From Mycobacterium sp. (GTDB taxonomy: Bacteria > Actinomycetota > Actinomycetes > Mycobacteriales > Mycobacteriaceae), in contig JAGQTV010000103.1 in the NCBI GenBank assembly GCA_020438845.1, forward strand, positions 124,001-188,000: DNA of 64,000 bases, given 5' to 3'. The position numbers and the translations under genes are program-made. The stretch's first letter is position 1. Each line of letters starts with the position of its first letter. Below, in pieces: positions 1 through 9,435 of the stretch. Under the pieces are notes generated by a model. That model saw only the letters and a program-made list of their open reading frames with translations. It was not told the origin of the DNA and searched no databases.

Positions 1-2332
1 CGTCGATCTCGATGGCGTCTTCGAGGAACCGGTCGACCAGAACCGGGTGCTCGGGCGACAGCTGCGTCGCGCGGGTGATGTAGCCGTGCAGTGTCTTCTC
101 GTCATAAACGATCTCCATGCCCCGACCGCCCAACACATAGGACGGGCGGACCAGCACCGGGTAGCCGATGGCCGAGGCAATCTCACGGGCCTCTTCGAAG
201 CTCGTTGCGGTGCCGAATTTCGGGGCCGGGAGCCCGGCGTTGACCAACACCTGGCCAAACCGGCCGCGGTCCTCAGCCAGGTCGATCGCCTCGGGACGGG
301 TGCCGACGATCGGCACGCCGGCGTCTTCAAGGCGGTGTGCCAGGCCGAGCGGGGTCTGGCCACCCAGTTGGACTATCACCCCGACCACTCCCGGACCGCC
401 GTGCCCGGACAGGGATTCGGCTCGATACACCTCAAGCACGTCTTCGAAGGTCAGCGGCTCGAAGTACAACCGGTCGGCGGTGTCGTAATCGGTGGACACC
501 GTCTCCGGGTTGCAGTTGACCATGACGGTCTCGAAACCGGCTTCCGACAGCGTGGTGGCCGCGTGCACGCAGCTGTAGTCGAATTCGATCCCCTGTCCGA
601 TCCGGTTGGGCCCGGACCCCAGGATCAGCACCTTGGGCTTGTCGGCCTGAGGGGCGACCTCGCTCTCGGCGGCCGGGTCGAGTTCGTAGCTGGAGTAGTG
701 GTATGGGGTCTTGGCTTCGAATTCCGCGGCGCAGGTGTCGACGGTCTTGAACACCGGATGGATACTCAGTCGCTGGCGCAGCGTCCGTACCCCGGCCTCA
801 CCGGCCAGTTCCGGCCGCAGTGCGGCGATCTGACGATCGGAGAGCCCGTTGTGTTTGGCCCGCCGCAGCAGATCCGCATCGAGCACCGGGGCGTCCACCA
901 CTTCGGTCCGCAGCGCCACCAGTCCGTTGATCTGTTCGACGAACCAGGGGTCGACGCCGGAGGCCTCGGCGACCTGCTCGACAGTCGCCCCCAGCCGCAG
1001 CGCCAGTTCGATGTCATAGAGCCGGCCCTCGGTGGGGGTGCGGAGTCGAGCCAGAATCTCGTCGGTCCAGCCGTCGTCGTCCGGTCCGGTCCAGAAACCG
1101 GCTTTGGTGGTTTCCAGGGAGCGCATCACCTTACCGAGGGCCTCGACGAAGTTGCGGCCCAATGACATTGCCTCCCCGACCGACTTCATGGCGGTGGTCA
1201 GGGTGGGGTCTGCGCCCGGGAACTTCTCGAACGCGAACCGAGGTGCCTTGACCACCACGTAGTCCAGAGTGGGCTCGAAACAGGCGGGGGTCTCCTTGGT
1301 GATGTCGTTGAGGATCTCGTCGAGGGTGTAGCCGATGGCGAGTTTGGCGGCGATCTTGGCGATCGGGAAACCGGTGGCCTTCGAGGCCAGCGCGCTCGAC
1401 CGCGACACCCGTGGGTTCATCTCGATCACGATGAGCCGACCGTCTTTTGGGTCCACCGCGAACTGGATGTTGCAGCCCCCGGTGTCCACGCCGACCTCGC
1501 GCAGGATGGCGATGCCCAGGTCGCGCATCTTCTGGTACTCGCGGTCGGTCAACGTCATGGCCGGTGCGACGGTGACCGAGTCACCGGTGTGCACCCCCAT
1601 CGGGTCGACGTTCTCGATCGAGCAGACCACCACGACGTTGTCGTTGCCGTCGCGCATCAGCTCGAGTTCGTATTCCTTCCATCCGTAGATGGACTCCTCG
1701 ATGAGAACGTTGGCACTGGGCGAGGCGGCCAGGCCCTCCCCGGCCATCCGCTCGACATCCTCGACCGTGTGTGCCATGCCGGAGCCCAAGCCGCCCATGG
1801 TGAACGACGGCCGGACCACCACCGGCAGGCCCACCTCGGCGACCGTCTCACGGACCTCGGCCATGGTGAAACACACCCTGGACTTGGCCGACTCTCCCCC
1901 GACTTTGGCCACGATGTCCTTGAACTGCTGGCGGTCCTCGCCGCGTTGGATGGCCTCAAAGTCGGCACCGATGAGTTCGACGTTGTAACGCTCCAGGGCC
2001 CCGTTCTCGTAGAGCGCGACGGCGGTGTTGAGTGCGGTCTGACCGCCCAGTGTGGGCAACAGCGCGTCGATCGGATTGCCGCGGGCAGCCTGCTGGGCGA
2101 TCACCTTCTCGACGAACGCCGGGGTGATCGGCTCGACGTAGGTGTAGTCGGCGTACTCCGGGTCGGTCATGATCGTCGCCGGATTGGAGTTGACCAGGCT
2201 GACTGTCAGGCCCTCGGCCCGCAGCACCCGGCAGGCCTGGGTGCCGGAGTAGTCGAACTCGCACGCCTGCCCGATGACGATGGGGCCGGAGCCGATGACG
2301 AGCACATGCTTGAGATCGGTTCTGCGTGGCAT
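1..2332 (-). CDS. carB: Carbamoyl-phosphate synthase large subunit, partial (C-terminus beyond window)
   Basis: Large subunit of carbamoyl-phosphate synthase; makes carbamoyl phosphate from bicarbonate, ATP and ammonia delivered by CarA, feeding pyrimidine and arginine synthesis in the cytosol. The reading frame is open from the ATG at 2332 to the window edge (about 777 codons of a family length near 1,100). The N-terminal ATP-grasp start ([20 protein letters not shown]) and the matching start of the second half ([20 protein letters not shown]) are both visible, the internal duplication typical of CarB. The ATG shares one base with the carA stop (TGATG), so the two are translationally coupled. 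Last gene of the pyr operon seen here. Confidence 0.97.
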   Translation of the reverse strand, partial: MPRRTDLKHVLVIGSGPIVIGQACEFDYSGTQACRVLRAEGLTVSLVNSNPATIMTDPEYADYTYVEPITPAFVEKVIAQQAARGNPIDALLPTLGGQTALNTAVALYENGALERYNVELIGADFEAIQRGEDRQQFKDIVAKVGGESAKSRVCFTMAEVRETVAEVGLPVVVRPSFTMGGLGSGMAHTVEDVERMAGEGLAASPSANVLIEESIYGWKEYELELMRDGNDNVVVVCSIENVDPMGVHTGDSVTVAPAMTLTDREYQKMRDLGIAILREVGVDTGGCNIQFAVDPKDGRLIVIEMNPRVSRSSALASKATGFPIAKIAAKLAIGYTLDEILNDITKETPACFEPTLDYVVVKAPRFAFEKFPGADPTLTTAMKSVGEAMSLGRNFVEALGKVMRSLETTKAGFWTGPDDDGWTDEILARLRTPTEGRLYDIELALRLGATVEQVAEASGVDPWFVEQINGLVALRTEVVDAPVLDADLLRRAKHNGLSDRQIAALRPELAGEAGVRTLRQRLSIHPVFKTVDTCAAEFEAKTPYHYSSYELDPAAESEVAPQADKPKVLILGSGPNRIGQGIEFDYSCVHAATTLSEAGFETVMVNCNPETVSTDYDTADRLYFEPLTFEDVLEVYRAESLSGHGGPGVVGVIVQLGGQTPLGLAHRLEDAGVPIVGTRPEAIDLAEDRGRFGQVLVNAGLPAPKFGTATSFEEAREIASAIGYPVLVRPSYVLGGRGMEIVYDEKTLHGYITRATQLSPEHPVLVDRFLEDAIEID

Positions 2333-3459
2333 CAGCGCGCACCTTCCATCAGCGTGACGAACTGGTCGAAGAGGTAGTTGGCGTCATGCGGGCCGGCCGC
2401 GGCCTCGGGGTGGTATTGCACGGAAAACGCCCGTCCATCAACCAATTTCACACCCTCCACCACGCCGTCGTTGGCGCAGGTGTGGCTGACCATCGCGGGT
2501 CCGAAGTCGGTGTCGAACCGTTCTCCCGCTTCCCCTTCCAGTGCGAATCCGTGGTTCTGCGCGGTGATCGCCACCCGTCCGGTGGCGTGGTCGATCACCG
2601 GCACATTTATGCCGCGGTGCCCGAACACCATCTTGTAGGTGGAACGGCCCAGCGCCCGACCCAGGATCTGGTTGCCGAAGCAGATTCCGAACAGCGGAAT
2701 TCCGGCCCCCAGCACCTCACGGGTGACGCCCACCACGCGGTCTGCGGTGGCCGGATCCCCGGGCCCGTTGGACAGGAACACCCCGTCCGGCTTCAGATCG
2801 GCGATCTGCGCAAAGCTCGCGGACGACGGCAGCACGTGCGTCCGGATGCCGCGCCGCGCGAAATTACGCGGAGTGTTGGTCTTGATACCCAGATCCAGGG
2901 CTGCGACGGTGAACCGCGGCGCACCGCCGTCCGCCTCCACGACGTAGCCGTTGTCGGTGCTCACCTCACCGCATAGATCGGCACCCAGCATCGACGCCTG
3001 GCCGCGGACCCGGCGCAGCAGTTCGTCCCCGTCTGCCAACGCCGCACCTGAGAAGATCCCCGCTTTCATCGAGCCACGATCCCGCAAATGGCGAACGATC
3101 GCGCGGGTGTCCACCCCGGCGATCCCGACGATGCCCTGCCGGACCAGTTCGTCGTCCAGTGTGCCGGTGGCCCGCCAGTTCGACGCCCGCGGAGACGGGT
3201 CGCGCACCACGTAACCGGCCACCCAGATCCGGTCACCCCGGCTCTCGGCGTCCTCGTGGTTCCAGCCGGTGTTGCCGATCTGCGGCGCGGTGGACACCAC
3301 GACCTGGCGGTGGTAGCTCGGATCGGTCAGGGTCTCCTGGTAACCGGACATCCCGGTGGAGAACACCGCCTCGCCGAGAGTCTGCCCGGTTGCACCGAAC
3401 ACGGTTCCGCTGTGAAAGCGGCCGTCCTCAAGCACCAGGACTGCCTTCTGCTGAGTCAC
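2332..3459 (-). CDS. carA: Carbamoyl-phosphate synthase small (glutaminase) subunit
   Basis: Glutamine amidotransferase subunit that hydrolyses glutamine and channels ammonia to CarB. 375 aa. The N-terminal CPSase domain ([20 protein letters not shown]) is followed by a class I GATase domain with the nucleophile motif GICFGNQ and the His-Glu pair in VQYHPE. I chose the GTG at 3459 (protein starts [13 protein letters not shown]): it overlaps the upstream stop as GTGA and is preceded by AGGAGA at about 3469-3474. A longer open frame to 3549 would add 30 residues of unrelated sequence. Confidence 0.96.
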   Translation of the reverse strand: MTQQKAVLVLEDGRFHSGTVFGATGQTLGEAVFSTGMSGYQETLTDPSYHRQVVVSTAPQIGNTGWNHEDAESRGDRIWVAGYVVRDPSPRASNWRATGTLDDELVRQGIVGIAGVDTRAIVRHLRDRGSMKAGIFSGAALADGDELLRRVRGQASMLGADLCGEVSTDNGYVVEADGGAPRFTVAALDLGIKTNTPRNFARRGIRTHVLPSSASFAQIADLKPDGVFLSNGPGDPATADRVVGVTREVLGAGIPLFGICFGNQILGRALGRSTYKMVFGHRGINVPVIDHATGRVAITAQNHGFALEGEAGERFDTDFGPAMVSHTCANDGVVEGVKLVDGRAFSVQYHPEAAAGPHDANYLFDQFVTLMEGAR

Positions 3460-3992
3460 GCTGCGTCTCCTGTCCGTGTCCACCGGGAGTAGTCCCGGCG
3501 CTCGTCGCGAAAGCCGGTGTCGACCTCGGTTCCCGACGGCAACCGCCAACGGATCACCAGGATTCCGCCCCCGGTGCCGGCCTTTACACCCTTGCTCCGG
3601 TCACCGGGAAGCACTTTCCCGGCCAAACCCCGTTCGGTGCGCACCCCGGTGATCGAATCCTGTGGGATCCAGATGGGCCCCGCCCCGGAACGCTCGAGCA
3701 GAATCCCCTCCGGATAGCGGGTGAGCACCGCCTTGCACCGATAGCCGAGGTCGCCCACAGCGATGCGCTCAAGCCAGTCGGGCGCCAGGGTGCTGCCGAC
3801 ATAGAGGCCCTGGGCCGGCGCGATGATGGCCGGGCCGAGCTCGTCCGGCATGGTCGGCAAGGTGCCCACCAGGCTGTCCTGCCGCTGCGCCCGGTTCCGC
3901 CAGCCACCCAGCATCCGGTGGATGACGACGCTGATGAGAACCACCACGAGGAAGCCGAAGACGTACGTTCCGATAGCGGTGCCGGTGTTCAT
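3456..3992 (-). CDS. Membrane-anchored protein of the pyr operon (Rv1382-like)
   Basis: 178 aa with one N-terminal membrane segment (about residues 7-27) followed by a basic, cytoplasmic-looking domain that resembles bacterial PH-like folds (my impression, not searched). It corresponds in position and appearance to M. tuberculosis Rv1382, which also sits between pyrC and carA. Function unknown; its constant place in the operon suggests a link to pyrimidine synthesis, but nothing in the sequence shows an active site. Its stop overlaps the carA GTG. Its ATG (3992) lies in the last unit of a 3 x 17-bp repeat separating it from pyrC. Confidence 0.85.
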   Translation of the reverse strand: MNTGTAIGTYVFGFLVVVLISVVIHRMLGGWRNRAQRQDSLVGTLPTMPDELGPAIIAPAQGLYVGSTLAPDWLERIAVGDLGYRCKAVLTRYPEGILLERSGAGPIWIPQDSITGVRTERGLAGKVLPGDRSKGVKAGTGGGILVIRWRLPSGTEVDTGFRDERRDYSRWTRTGDAA

Positions 3993-4037
3993 GACCGGAA
4001 GGCGTTCATGACGCGAGAACGTTCATGACGCGACAAC
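3987..4037. repeat. 3 x 17-bp tandem repeat bridging pyrC stop and next start
   Basis: Three head-to-tail 17-bp units: GTTCATGACCGGAAGGC (3987-4003), GTTCATGACGCGAGAAC (4004-4020) and GTTCATGACGCGACAAC (4021-4037). Each contains TCATGA, which on the minus strand is a TGA stop overlapping an ATG start. The outer unit carries the pyrC stop and the inner unit carries the start of the Rv1382-like gene. The middle copies encode two 6-codon mini-ORFs (MNVLAS and MNAFRS), each ending on the next ATGA. Confidence 0.97.
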
Positions 4038-5327
4038 ATTCCCGTCACGGGCGGTAACCCTGCCCCGCAGCAGGGTGGCGGTCACACGTGCGGGAAGCGT
4101 CATCTCCTCATACGGAGTGTTCGCCGAACGGCTGGCCAGCGCGGAGCCCTCCACCGTCCACCTCGCGTCGGGATCGACGATCACCAGGTTGGCCGGCTCC
4201 CCCACCTCAAGCGGGCGGCCCTGGTCGTCCAGCCCGACGATGCGGGCCGGATTCTCGCTCATCACCTGCGCCACACCACGCCAGCTCAGCAGACCCGGGT
4301 TCACCATGGTCTCCACGACCACCGACAGGGCGGTTTGCAGCCCCAGCATGCCCGGCCGGGCGACGGAGAACTCGCAGCACTTCTCGTGTTCGGCGTGCGG
4401 GGCGTGATCGGTGGCCACGCAGTCGATCACCCCGTCGGCCAGGGCCCGACGCAGCGCTTGGGTATCGGCAGCCTCCCGCAGCGGCGGGTTGACCCGGTTG
4501 CGCCCGTCGTAGCTGGCCAGTCGGCTGTCGTCGAGTAGAAGGTGGTGCGGGGTTACCTCGGCGGTGATGGAAATGGCCTGCTGCTTAGCCCATTTCAGAA
4601 TCTCTACCGTCCCAGCGGTCGAGGCGTGGCAGATGTGCACCCGGGCGCCGGCGTCGCGGGCCAGCAACGCATCTCGCGCGACGATCGATTCCTCGGCAGC
4701 GCGCGGCCAGCCGGCCAGCCCCAACCGTGCGGCAGTAGGCCCCTCGTGGGCGACGGCTCCGGCGGTTAGCCTCGGCTCCTCGGCGTGCTGGGCGATGAGG
4801 ACGCCCAGGCCGGCGGAGTATTCGAGCGCGCGGCGCATCACCAGCGGATCAGCCACGCACAACCCGTCATCGGAGAACAGTCGCACCTGGGCGACGCCAG
4901 CGGCCATCAGACCCATCTCGGTGAGTTGACTGCCGCCGAGGCCCACCGTCACCGCCCCGACCGGATGGACGTCGACCAGACCGACCTGCTGACCCCGTCG
5001 CCACACATGGTCGGTGACTACCGGGCTATCGGCGACCGGGTCGGTGTTGGCCATCGCGAACACCGCGGTATAGCCGCCCAGCGCCGCTGCGGCCGAACCC
5101 GTTTCGATGTCCTCGGCGTATTCGCGACCCGGCTCCCGGAGGTGCGTATGCAGATCGACCAGACCGGGCAGCAGAATCCCACCCGGCGCGTCGACCACCT
5201 CGGCCCCGTCCGGCGCCGGAACCGCGGTGCCGATCTCGGCGATCTGACCTTCGGAGACCAGGACGTCCACCGGGTCGCCCTCTCCGTAGAGCAGGACACC
5301 TTTGACCAGAACCGGACCACCGGTCAT
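4023..5327 (-). CDS. pyrC: Dihydroorotase (type I)
   Basis: Zinc amidohydrolase that cyclises carbamoyl-aspartate to dihydroorotate, third step of pyrimidine synthesis. 434 aa, a usual type I length. The metal-binding start HTHLREPG and the later ATDHAPH motif are visible, as is the C-terminal beta-sandwich sequence typical of the family. ATG at 5327 overlaps the pyrB stop (ATGA, 5324-5327). The stop codon lies inside the 17-bp tandem array 3987-4037, so here the operon's regular 4-bp overlap has been replaced by a 30-bp gap with two mini-ORFs. Confidence 0.96.
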   Translation of the reverse strand: MTGGPVLVKGVLLYGEGDPVDVLVSEGQIAEIGTAVPAPDGAEVVDAPGGILLPGLVDLHTHLREPGREYAEDIETGSAAAALGGYTAVFAMANTDPVADSPVVTDHVWRRGQQVGLVDVHPVGAVTVGLGGSQLTEMGLMAAGVAQVRLFSDDGLCVADPLVMRRALEYSAGLGVLIAQHAEEPRLTAGAVAHEGPTAARLGLAGWPRAAEESIVARDALLARDAGARVHICHASTAGTVEILKWAKQQAISITAEVTPHHLLLDDSRLASYDGRNRVNPPLREAADTQALRRALADGVIDCVATDHAPHAEHEKCCEFSVARPGMLGLQTALSVVVETMVNPGLLSWRGVAQVMSENPARIVGLDDQGRPLEVGEPANLVIVDPDARWTVEGSALASRSANTPYEEMTLPARVTATLLRGRVTARDGNVVAS

Positions 5328-6325
5328 ACGCTCACCGCCTCGTCCGTGCCGACCAGCAGATGGAACAGCACCGCCATCCGAACATGAACTCCATTGGAAA
5401 CCTGTTGCAGCACAGCCGATTGCGATGAGTCCGGCACGGAGAACGCGATCTCCATGCCGCGCAGCATCGGGCCCGGGTGCAGCACCACGGCATTCTCGGG
5501 CAGCATCGCCTGGCGCCGCTCAGAGAGCCCGTACCGGGCCGAATACTCCCGCTCCGAGGGGAAGAACGCCCCGTTCATCCGCTCCGCTTGAACCCGGAGC
5601 ATCATCACCGCATCGGCGGCGGGCAGTTCTGCGTCCAGGTCGTGGGAGATGGTCGCGGCGCCCCAGTCGGCGATACCAACCGGCAGCAGGGTGGGCGGAG
5701 CCACCAGTACCACCTCCGCACCGAGCGTTTTCAGCAATGCCACGTTGGAGCGCGCCACCCGACTGTGCAGCACGTCGCCGACGATGACCACTCGGCGTCC
5801 CTCGATGCCGCCCAACCTTTGACGCACGGTGAGCGCGTCGAGCAGTGCCTGGGTGGGGTGCTCATGGGTACCGTCGCCGGCGTTGATGACGCTGGGGCCC
5901 CCGACGCCGGCCCCCCCGACACCGGCCCCCCCGACACTGGGCCCACTGCCGTCGCCCTCGCGCGTCCACTCCGCCAATTGTTGGGCGGCCCCCGAGGCAG
6001 GGTGGCGGATGATCAGGGCGTCAGCGCCGGCGGCCCGCAGCGTCAGTGCCGTGTCGCGGAGCGACTCGCCCTTGGAAACCGAGGAACCCGAAGCGCTGAC
6101 GTTGATCACGTCGGCACTCATCCACTTGCCGGCGACTTCGAACGACACCCGGGTGCGGGTGGAATTCTCGTAGAACATCGTGATCACGGTTCGCCCGCGA
6201 AGAGTGGGCAGCTTCTTGACGTCGCGCCCGAGGAGGGCCTGGCGGAACCTGTCGGCGTCATCGAGGATGGCGGTCGCTTCGTCGCGGGACAGATCCCCCG
6301 CCGACAACAGGTGCCTCAGCGTCAT
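5324..6325 (-). CDS. pyrB: Aspartate carbamoyltransferase with Gly-rich insertion
   Basis: Condenses carbamoyl phosphate and aspartate to carbamoyl-aspartate. 333 aa, somewhat longer than usual (about 305-320). The carbamoyl-phosphate site STRTR (residues 55-59), HPTQALLD (156-163) and HPGPMLRG near the C-terminus are all present. Residues 124-145 form a Gly/Val-rich insert ([12 protein letters not shown] core) just before the conserved [13 protein letters not shown], encoded by a 15-bp tandem repeat at about 5896-5945. The catalytic motifs are intact so activity is likely kept. Start and stop overlap pyrR and pyrC by ATGA. Confidence 0.95.
   Translation of the reverse strand: MTLRHLLSAGDLSRDEATAILDDADRFRQALLGRDVKKLPTLRGRTVITMFYENSTRTRVSFEVAGKWMSADVINVSASGSSVSKGESLRDTALTLRAAGADALIIRHPASGAAQQLAEWTREGDGSGPSVGGAGVGGAGVGGPSVINAGDGTHEHPTQALLDALTVRQRLGGIEGRRVVIVGDVLHSRVARSNVALLKTLGAEVVLVAPPTLLPVGIADWGAATISHDLDAELPAADAVMMLRVQAERMNGAFFPSEREYSARYGLSERRQAMLPENAVVLHPGPMLRGMEIAFSVPDSSQSAVLQQVSNGVHVRMAVLFHLLVGTDEAVSV
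5896..5945. repeat. 15-bp in-frame tandem repeat inside pyrB
   Basis: About three imperfect copies of a C-rich 15-bp unit (CCCCGACRCCGGCCC on the plus strand) encode the repeated Gly-Val-Gly-Gly-Ala/Pro segment of PyrB. The period is a multiple of three, so copy-number change keeps the frame. Confidence 0.85.
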
Positions 6326-6879
6326 CGATTCCCCCCGCTGATCACGACCCCGTCCCGGCCATCCTGCTCGGTGAGTTGCACGTGCACCGTTTCGGTCAAC
6401 GCCGTCGGAACGTTCTTACCGACGTAGTCGGCCCGGATCGGCAACTCGCGGTGGCCGCGGTCCACCAGCACCGCGAGCTGGACAGCGCGGGGGCGGCCGA
6501 CGTCACGCAGCGCATCAAGGGCCGAGCGCACCGACCGGCCGTGGAAAAGCACGTCGTCGACGAGGATGACCAGCGCGCCGTCGATACCGCCGACCGGGAT
6601 CGACGTGTCCTCCAGCGGCCGCGGAGGTTTGAAGTTCAGATCGTCGCGGTAGAGGGTGATATCCAGCGCTCCGTGCTCGACGGTCACCCCGGAAAATTCC
6701 GCGATCTTGTTGGCAAGCCGGACGGCAAGGTCCACCCCGCGGGTCGGGATGCCGAGCAGCACCACCCGCGGAGAGTCTTGGCTGTCGAGAGCCGTCTTCT
6801 CGATGATTTGATGGGCGATACGGGAAACAGTTCGACCGACGTCCTCGGCGGACATCAGTTGCCGGTCGGTGACAGCCAC
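6322..6879 (-). CDS. pyrR: Bifunctional pyr operon regulator / uracil phosphoribosyltransferase
   Basis: PyrR senses UMP/UTP and binds pyr mRNA; the family also has uracil phosphoribosyltransferase activity. 185 aa, normal length. The PRPP-binding loop [17 protein letters not shown] is present. GTG start at 6879 is supported by the strong ribosome site AAGGAGGT at 6886-6893. First gene of the operon; its stop overlaps the pyrB start (ATGA). A PyrR-binding hairpin lies directly upstream of its ribosome site, so it probably represses its own operon. Confidence 0.96.
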   Translation of the reverse strand: MAVTDRQLMSAEDVGRTVSRIAHQIIEKTALDSQDSPRVVLLGIPTRGVDLAVRLANKIAEFSGVTVEHGALDITLYRDDLNFKPPRPLEDTSIPVGGIDGALVILVDDVLFHGRSVRSALDALRDVGRPRAVQLAVLVDRGHRELPIRADYVGKNVPTALTETVHVQLTEQDGRDGVVISGGNR

Positions 6880-6885
6880 GACCAG

Positions 6886-6913
6886 ACCTCCTTCTCCGCC
6901 TCACCGGACGGAT
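6886..6913 (-). promoter_or_regulatory. PyrR-binding hairpin plus Shine-Dalgarno (translational repression element)
   Basis: On the minus strand the leader reads TCCGTCCGGTGAGGCGGA (6895-6912): a short stem (TCCG/CGGA) around the loop TCCGGTGAGG, which fits the PyrR-binding consensus ARUCCNGNGAGGYU. The Shine-Dalgarno AAGGAGGT (6886-6893) follows immediately. PyrR-dependent translational repression of the pyr operon has been described in M. smegmatis; there is no terminator/antiterminator pair here, consistent with that mechanism. Confidence 0.85.
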
Positions 6914-6968
6914 CGTTAAAGGGGGCTTGTAGAAAGGGCTTTTCCCCGTTCCACGTCTAGCTGCGTTG

Positions 6969-6974
6969 AGGCTA
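6969..6974 (-). promoter_or_regulatory. Possible -10 box for the pyr operon
   Basis: TAGCCT on the minus strand (TANNNT pattern), preceded by TG within GCTGATAGCCT. It would give a leader of roughly 80 nt holding the PyrR site. I see no good -35 box, so this is tentative. Confidence 0.3.
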
Positions 6975-7380
6975 TCAGCACACCGATTTGCGACCCGAGA
7001 CCGGCCTGGGCCCGAGTGTCGTCACAGACATCCCCGCGGTGTGTCACTCGCGGGAGCGCGCCAAGCCACCGACCAGGGGCTTACCGCTCTCTTCGAAGTA
7101 GGTTTCCGAAGGCCGCGAAGACGGTGAAGACGCCAAACAGCAGGACGCGGATACGCCGTAAACACGCGGACCCGCATGACGATCTGGTCGGTGTGCCCAC
7201 GCAGCGGTATGCCTCCCAGGGGGTCGGGCAAACTCACGGGTGATCCAGGCGCAGTTGACACCAACCAGTGTCGGCTCCGAACCGATCCGCCACTGCACCT
7301 GCGGTACCTTTTGGTCGTCGCTGAGCATCGGAGCGGGCTCGCGGTGCTCCAATCGCATCAACTTGTCGAGGACGTCGAAC
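6975..7380. other. Gene-poor interval between pyrR and GNAT gene
   Basis: About 400 bp without a gene I can defend. Two overlapping minus-strand open frames (7044-7448 and 7022-7264) have protein-like stretches such as SEPTLVGVNCAWITREFA and LGGIPLRGHTDQIVMRVRVF that would join after one frameshift. This could be the remains of a gene, but I recognise no family. Confidence 0.3.
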
Positions 7381-7965
7381 ATGAACCCATCAACGTCGTC
7401 CGTTGTGACGATTCGGCTGGCGACCCGGGCCGACATCCCTGCAATCATGGCGCTGGAAACGCGCTACTACGTCGACAACATCGATCCGTCCGAGCGTGAC
7501 AAGGGCTTCATCTCCAACCTGCAGTCGCAGGACTGGTTCAACTGGGCAGTGAGCTCCTCGGGGATACATGTCGCGGTCAACGATGACGACGCGGTCGTCG
7601 GTTTCATCGCCGTGACCGCTCCACCAGACCGCTCGCAATTACGTGGCTCCCCTATCGCCCAAGCGGTACTCGACTTGGCCGAGACACTGGATTTCCAGGG
7701 AAAGCCCGTCGCGCATCAGCGGTTTGCGTTGCGCGGACCGGTCTGTGTCGACGAGTCCGCCCGCGGCCGGGGAATCTATAACGCGTTCAATGAGGCAACT
7801 CAGGCGGCCTACCGGGACCGCTTCGACGTGGGTGTTCTGTTCGTCGCCGCGGACAATCCCCGGTCGCTCCACACCACTACCACCAAACTCGGAGCAACAT
7901 CCCTTGCGGTGTTCGAGGTCGATTCCCATCAGTACCACTTCATGGCATTCAGCTTCCGTTCCTGA
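7381..7965 (+). CDS. GNAT-family N-acetyltransferase
   Basis: 194 aa. Begins with the typical GNAT opening (VTIRLATRADIPAIMALE), has the acetyl-CoA pyrophosphate loop RGRGIYNA (about residues 128-135), and ends with a beta-strand pattern (LGATSLAVFEVDSHQYHFM) seen in the family. Substrate unknown. I chose ATG 7381 because GAGGA lies 8-12 nt upstream and the longer open frame from 7240 has a composition unlike a GNAT N-terminus. It stands alone on the plus strand in the variable patch between pyrR and nusB. Confidence 0.85.
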   Translation: MNPSTSSVVTIRLATRADIPAIMALETRYYVDNIDPSERDKGFISNLQSQDWFNWAVSSSGIHVAVNDDDAVVGFIAVTAPPDRSQLRGSPIAQAVLDLAETLDFQGKPVAHQRFALRGPVCVDESARGRGIYNAFNEATQAAYRDRFDVGVLFVAADNPRSLHTTTTKLGATSLAVFEVDSHQYHFMAFSFRS

Positions 7966-8109
7966 CCATTCGTCGTCGCGCCGCGAAATTGGCTGGGCGG
8001 TTTGACAAGTCGGCGGTTTTTCCATCTGTTCTTTGGAATCCGTGATTCAAGCGTCACAAGCCCGGAGTCTTTCGACTTCAACGCAGCAAGCGTGATACCT
8101 GAAACAGTT

Positions 8110-8125
8110 CCCGTCGCCCGACGGG
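8110..8125. repeat. Inverted repeat upstream of serine hydrolase
   Basis: CCCGTCG-CC-CGACGGG, a 7-bp perfect inverted repeat with a 2-bp centre in the 244-bp gap between the GNAT and serine hydrolase genes. The tiny loop suits a protein-binding palindrome better than a terminator. Role unknown. Confidence 0.5.
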
Positions 8126-8196
8126 CGTCAGCAACCCGCCACGTCTGTCCATACGTAACGATGTCGGCTTCCGGCAGTCGCAGCACCCGCGTTCAG

Positions 8197-8202
8197 TAGA
8201 CT
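8197..8202 (+). promoter_or_regulatory. -10 box for leaderless serine hydrolase transcript
   Basis: TAGACT followed by 7 nt and then the ATG at 8210, with no ribosome site. This spacing puts the transcription start on the A of the ATG, the usual arrangement of leaderless mycobacterial genes. Confidence 0.6.
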
Positions 8203-8209
8203 CGCGCCG

Positions 8210-9412
8210 ATGACTCTCGCCGACAATCGCGCCTCAATCGTCCAGGCGGTGGAGTCGGGCTTGCTCGCCGGCGCGGTCACCCTCGTCTGGCATCGCGGGA
8301 ACGTGCTGCAGGTCAACGAGATCGGCGACCGCGACGTCGATGCGAAGCTGCCGATGCAGCGCGACACGATCTTCCGGATCGCCTCGATGACCAAGCCGGT
8401 GACCGTCGCGGCCGCCATGGCGCTGGCCGAGGAGGGCAGGCTTTCGCTGTCCGACCCGGTCACCCGGTGGGTGCCCGAACTTGCGGACATGCAGGTTCTG
8501 GTGGACCCGACCGGGCCGCTGGACCAGACGGTTCCGGCTCACCGGGCCATCACCGTCGAGGATCTGATGACCCACCGCGGCGGCCTGGCCTACTCGTTCT
8601 CGGTCGCCGGCCCGATCAGCCGCGCCTACGACCGGGTTTCCCTGCGCCAGGACCAGGACCACTGGTTGGCCGAGGTCGCAGAACTGCCGTTGGTGCACCA
8701 GCCCGGCGACTTGCTCACCTACAGCCAGGCCACCGAAGTGCTGGGGATCGCGCTGTCCCGCATCGAGGGCAAGCCATTGCAGCAGGTGCTGGCCGAGCGC
8801 ATATTCGACCCACTGGGCATGGCCGACACCGGGTTCTACATCGCCCCCGAGAAGCGTGCTCGGACGGCGACGATGTACCGACTCGAGGAGGACGCCGGGC
8901 TGCAGCACGACGCGATCGGCCCAATCCCGGTACGGGAGCCACGGTTTTGCCAGGGCGGAGCGGGGCTGGTCTCCACCGCCGACGACTACCTACGATTTGC
9001 CCGGATGCTGCTGGGCTTCGGGACGGTCGACGGTGTACGGGTGCTCTCCGAGGAATCGGTGCGGTTGATGCGGACCGACCGTCTCACCGCCGCGCAGAAG
9101 CAACATCCCTTCCTCGGCGCACCGTTCTGGCTGGGCCGGGGGTTCGGCCTGAACCTCTCAGTTGTCACCGACCCGTCAAAGTCGGCCCGGCTGTTTGGCC
9201 CCGGCGGTGCAGGCACGTTCGGTTGGCCCGGCGCCTACGGGACCTGGTGGCAGGCCGACCCGGCGAACGAGCTGATCCTGATCTACCTGATCCAGAACTT
9301 TCCCGACCTCACCGAAGCCGCGGCGGCCGTGGCCGGCAACACCGCTTTCGCCAGGCTGCAGTCCACACAGCCCAAGTTCGTCCGCCGGACCTACGCCGCC
9401 CTGGGACTCTGA
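8210..9412 (+). CDS. Beta-lactamase-fold serine hydrolase (class C / EstB-like)
   Basis: 400 aa, cytosolic-looking (no signal peptide). The nucleophile tetrad SMTK is at residues 59-62 in RIASMTKPVT. The second motif reads YSQ (LLTYSQATEVLG), where penicillin-binding relatives have YxN and family VIII esterases vary. The third motif is probably WPGAYGT near residue 340, the W-x-G form common in esterases. Together these favour an esterase or amidase rather than a true beta-lactamase. Plus strand, leaderless promoter, convergent with the methyltransferase. Substrate cannot be read from the sequence. Confidence 0.88.
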   Translation: MTLADNRASIVQAVESGLLAGAVTLVWHRGNVLQVNEIGDRDVDAKLPMQRDTIFRIASMTKPVTVAAAMALAEEGRLSLSDPVTRWVPELADMQVLVDPTGPLDQTVPAHRAITVEDLMTHRGGLAYSFSVAGPISRAYDRVSLRQDQDHWLAEVAELPLVHQPGDLLTYSQATEVLGIALSRIEGKPLQQVLAERIFDPLGMADTGFYIAPEKRARTATMYRLEEDAGLQHDAIGPIPVREPRFCQGGAGLVSTADDYLRFARMLLGFGTVDGVRVLSEESVRLMRTDRLTAAQKQHPFLGAPFWLGRGFGLNLSVVTDPSKSARLFGPGGAGTFGWPGAYGTWWQADPANELILIYLIQNFPDLTEAAAAVAGNTAFARLQSTQPKFVRRTYAALGL

Positions 9413-9435
9413 ATCTCCGGGGGGCTCTGAGCCCT

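Noticed and set aside
47-1165. A 372-codon plus-strand open frame opposite carB
   Set aside because: The carB frame on the other strand has clear ATP-grasp motifs; the plus-strand translation has none.
9421-9435. GGGCTC-TGA-GCCC as a terminator after the serine hydrolase
   Set aside because: It folds only a 4-bp stem with a 5-nt loop and has no T-tract; too weak to annotate.
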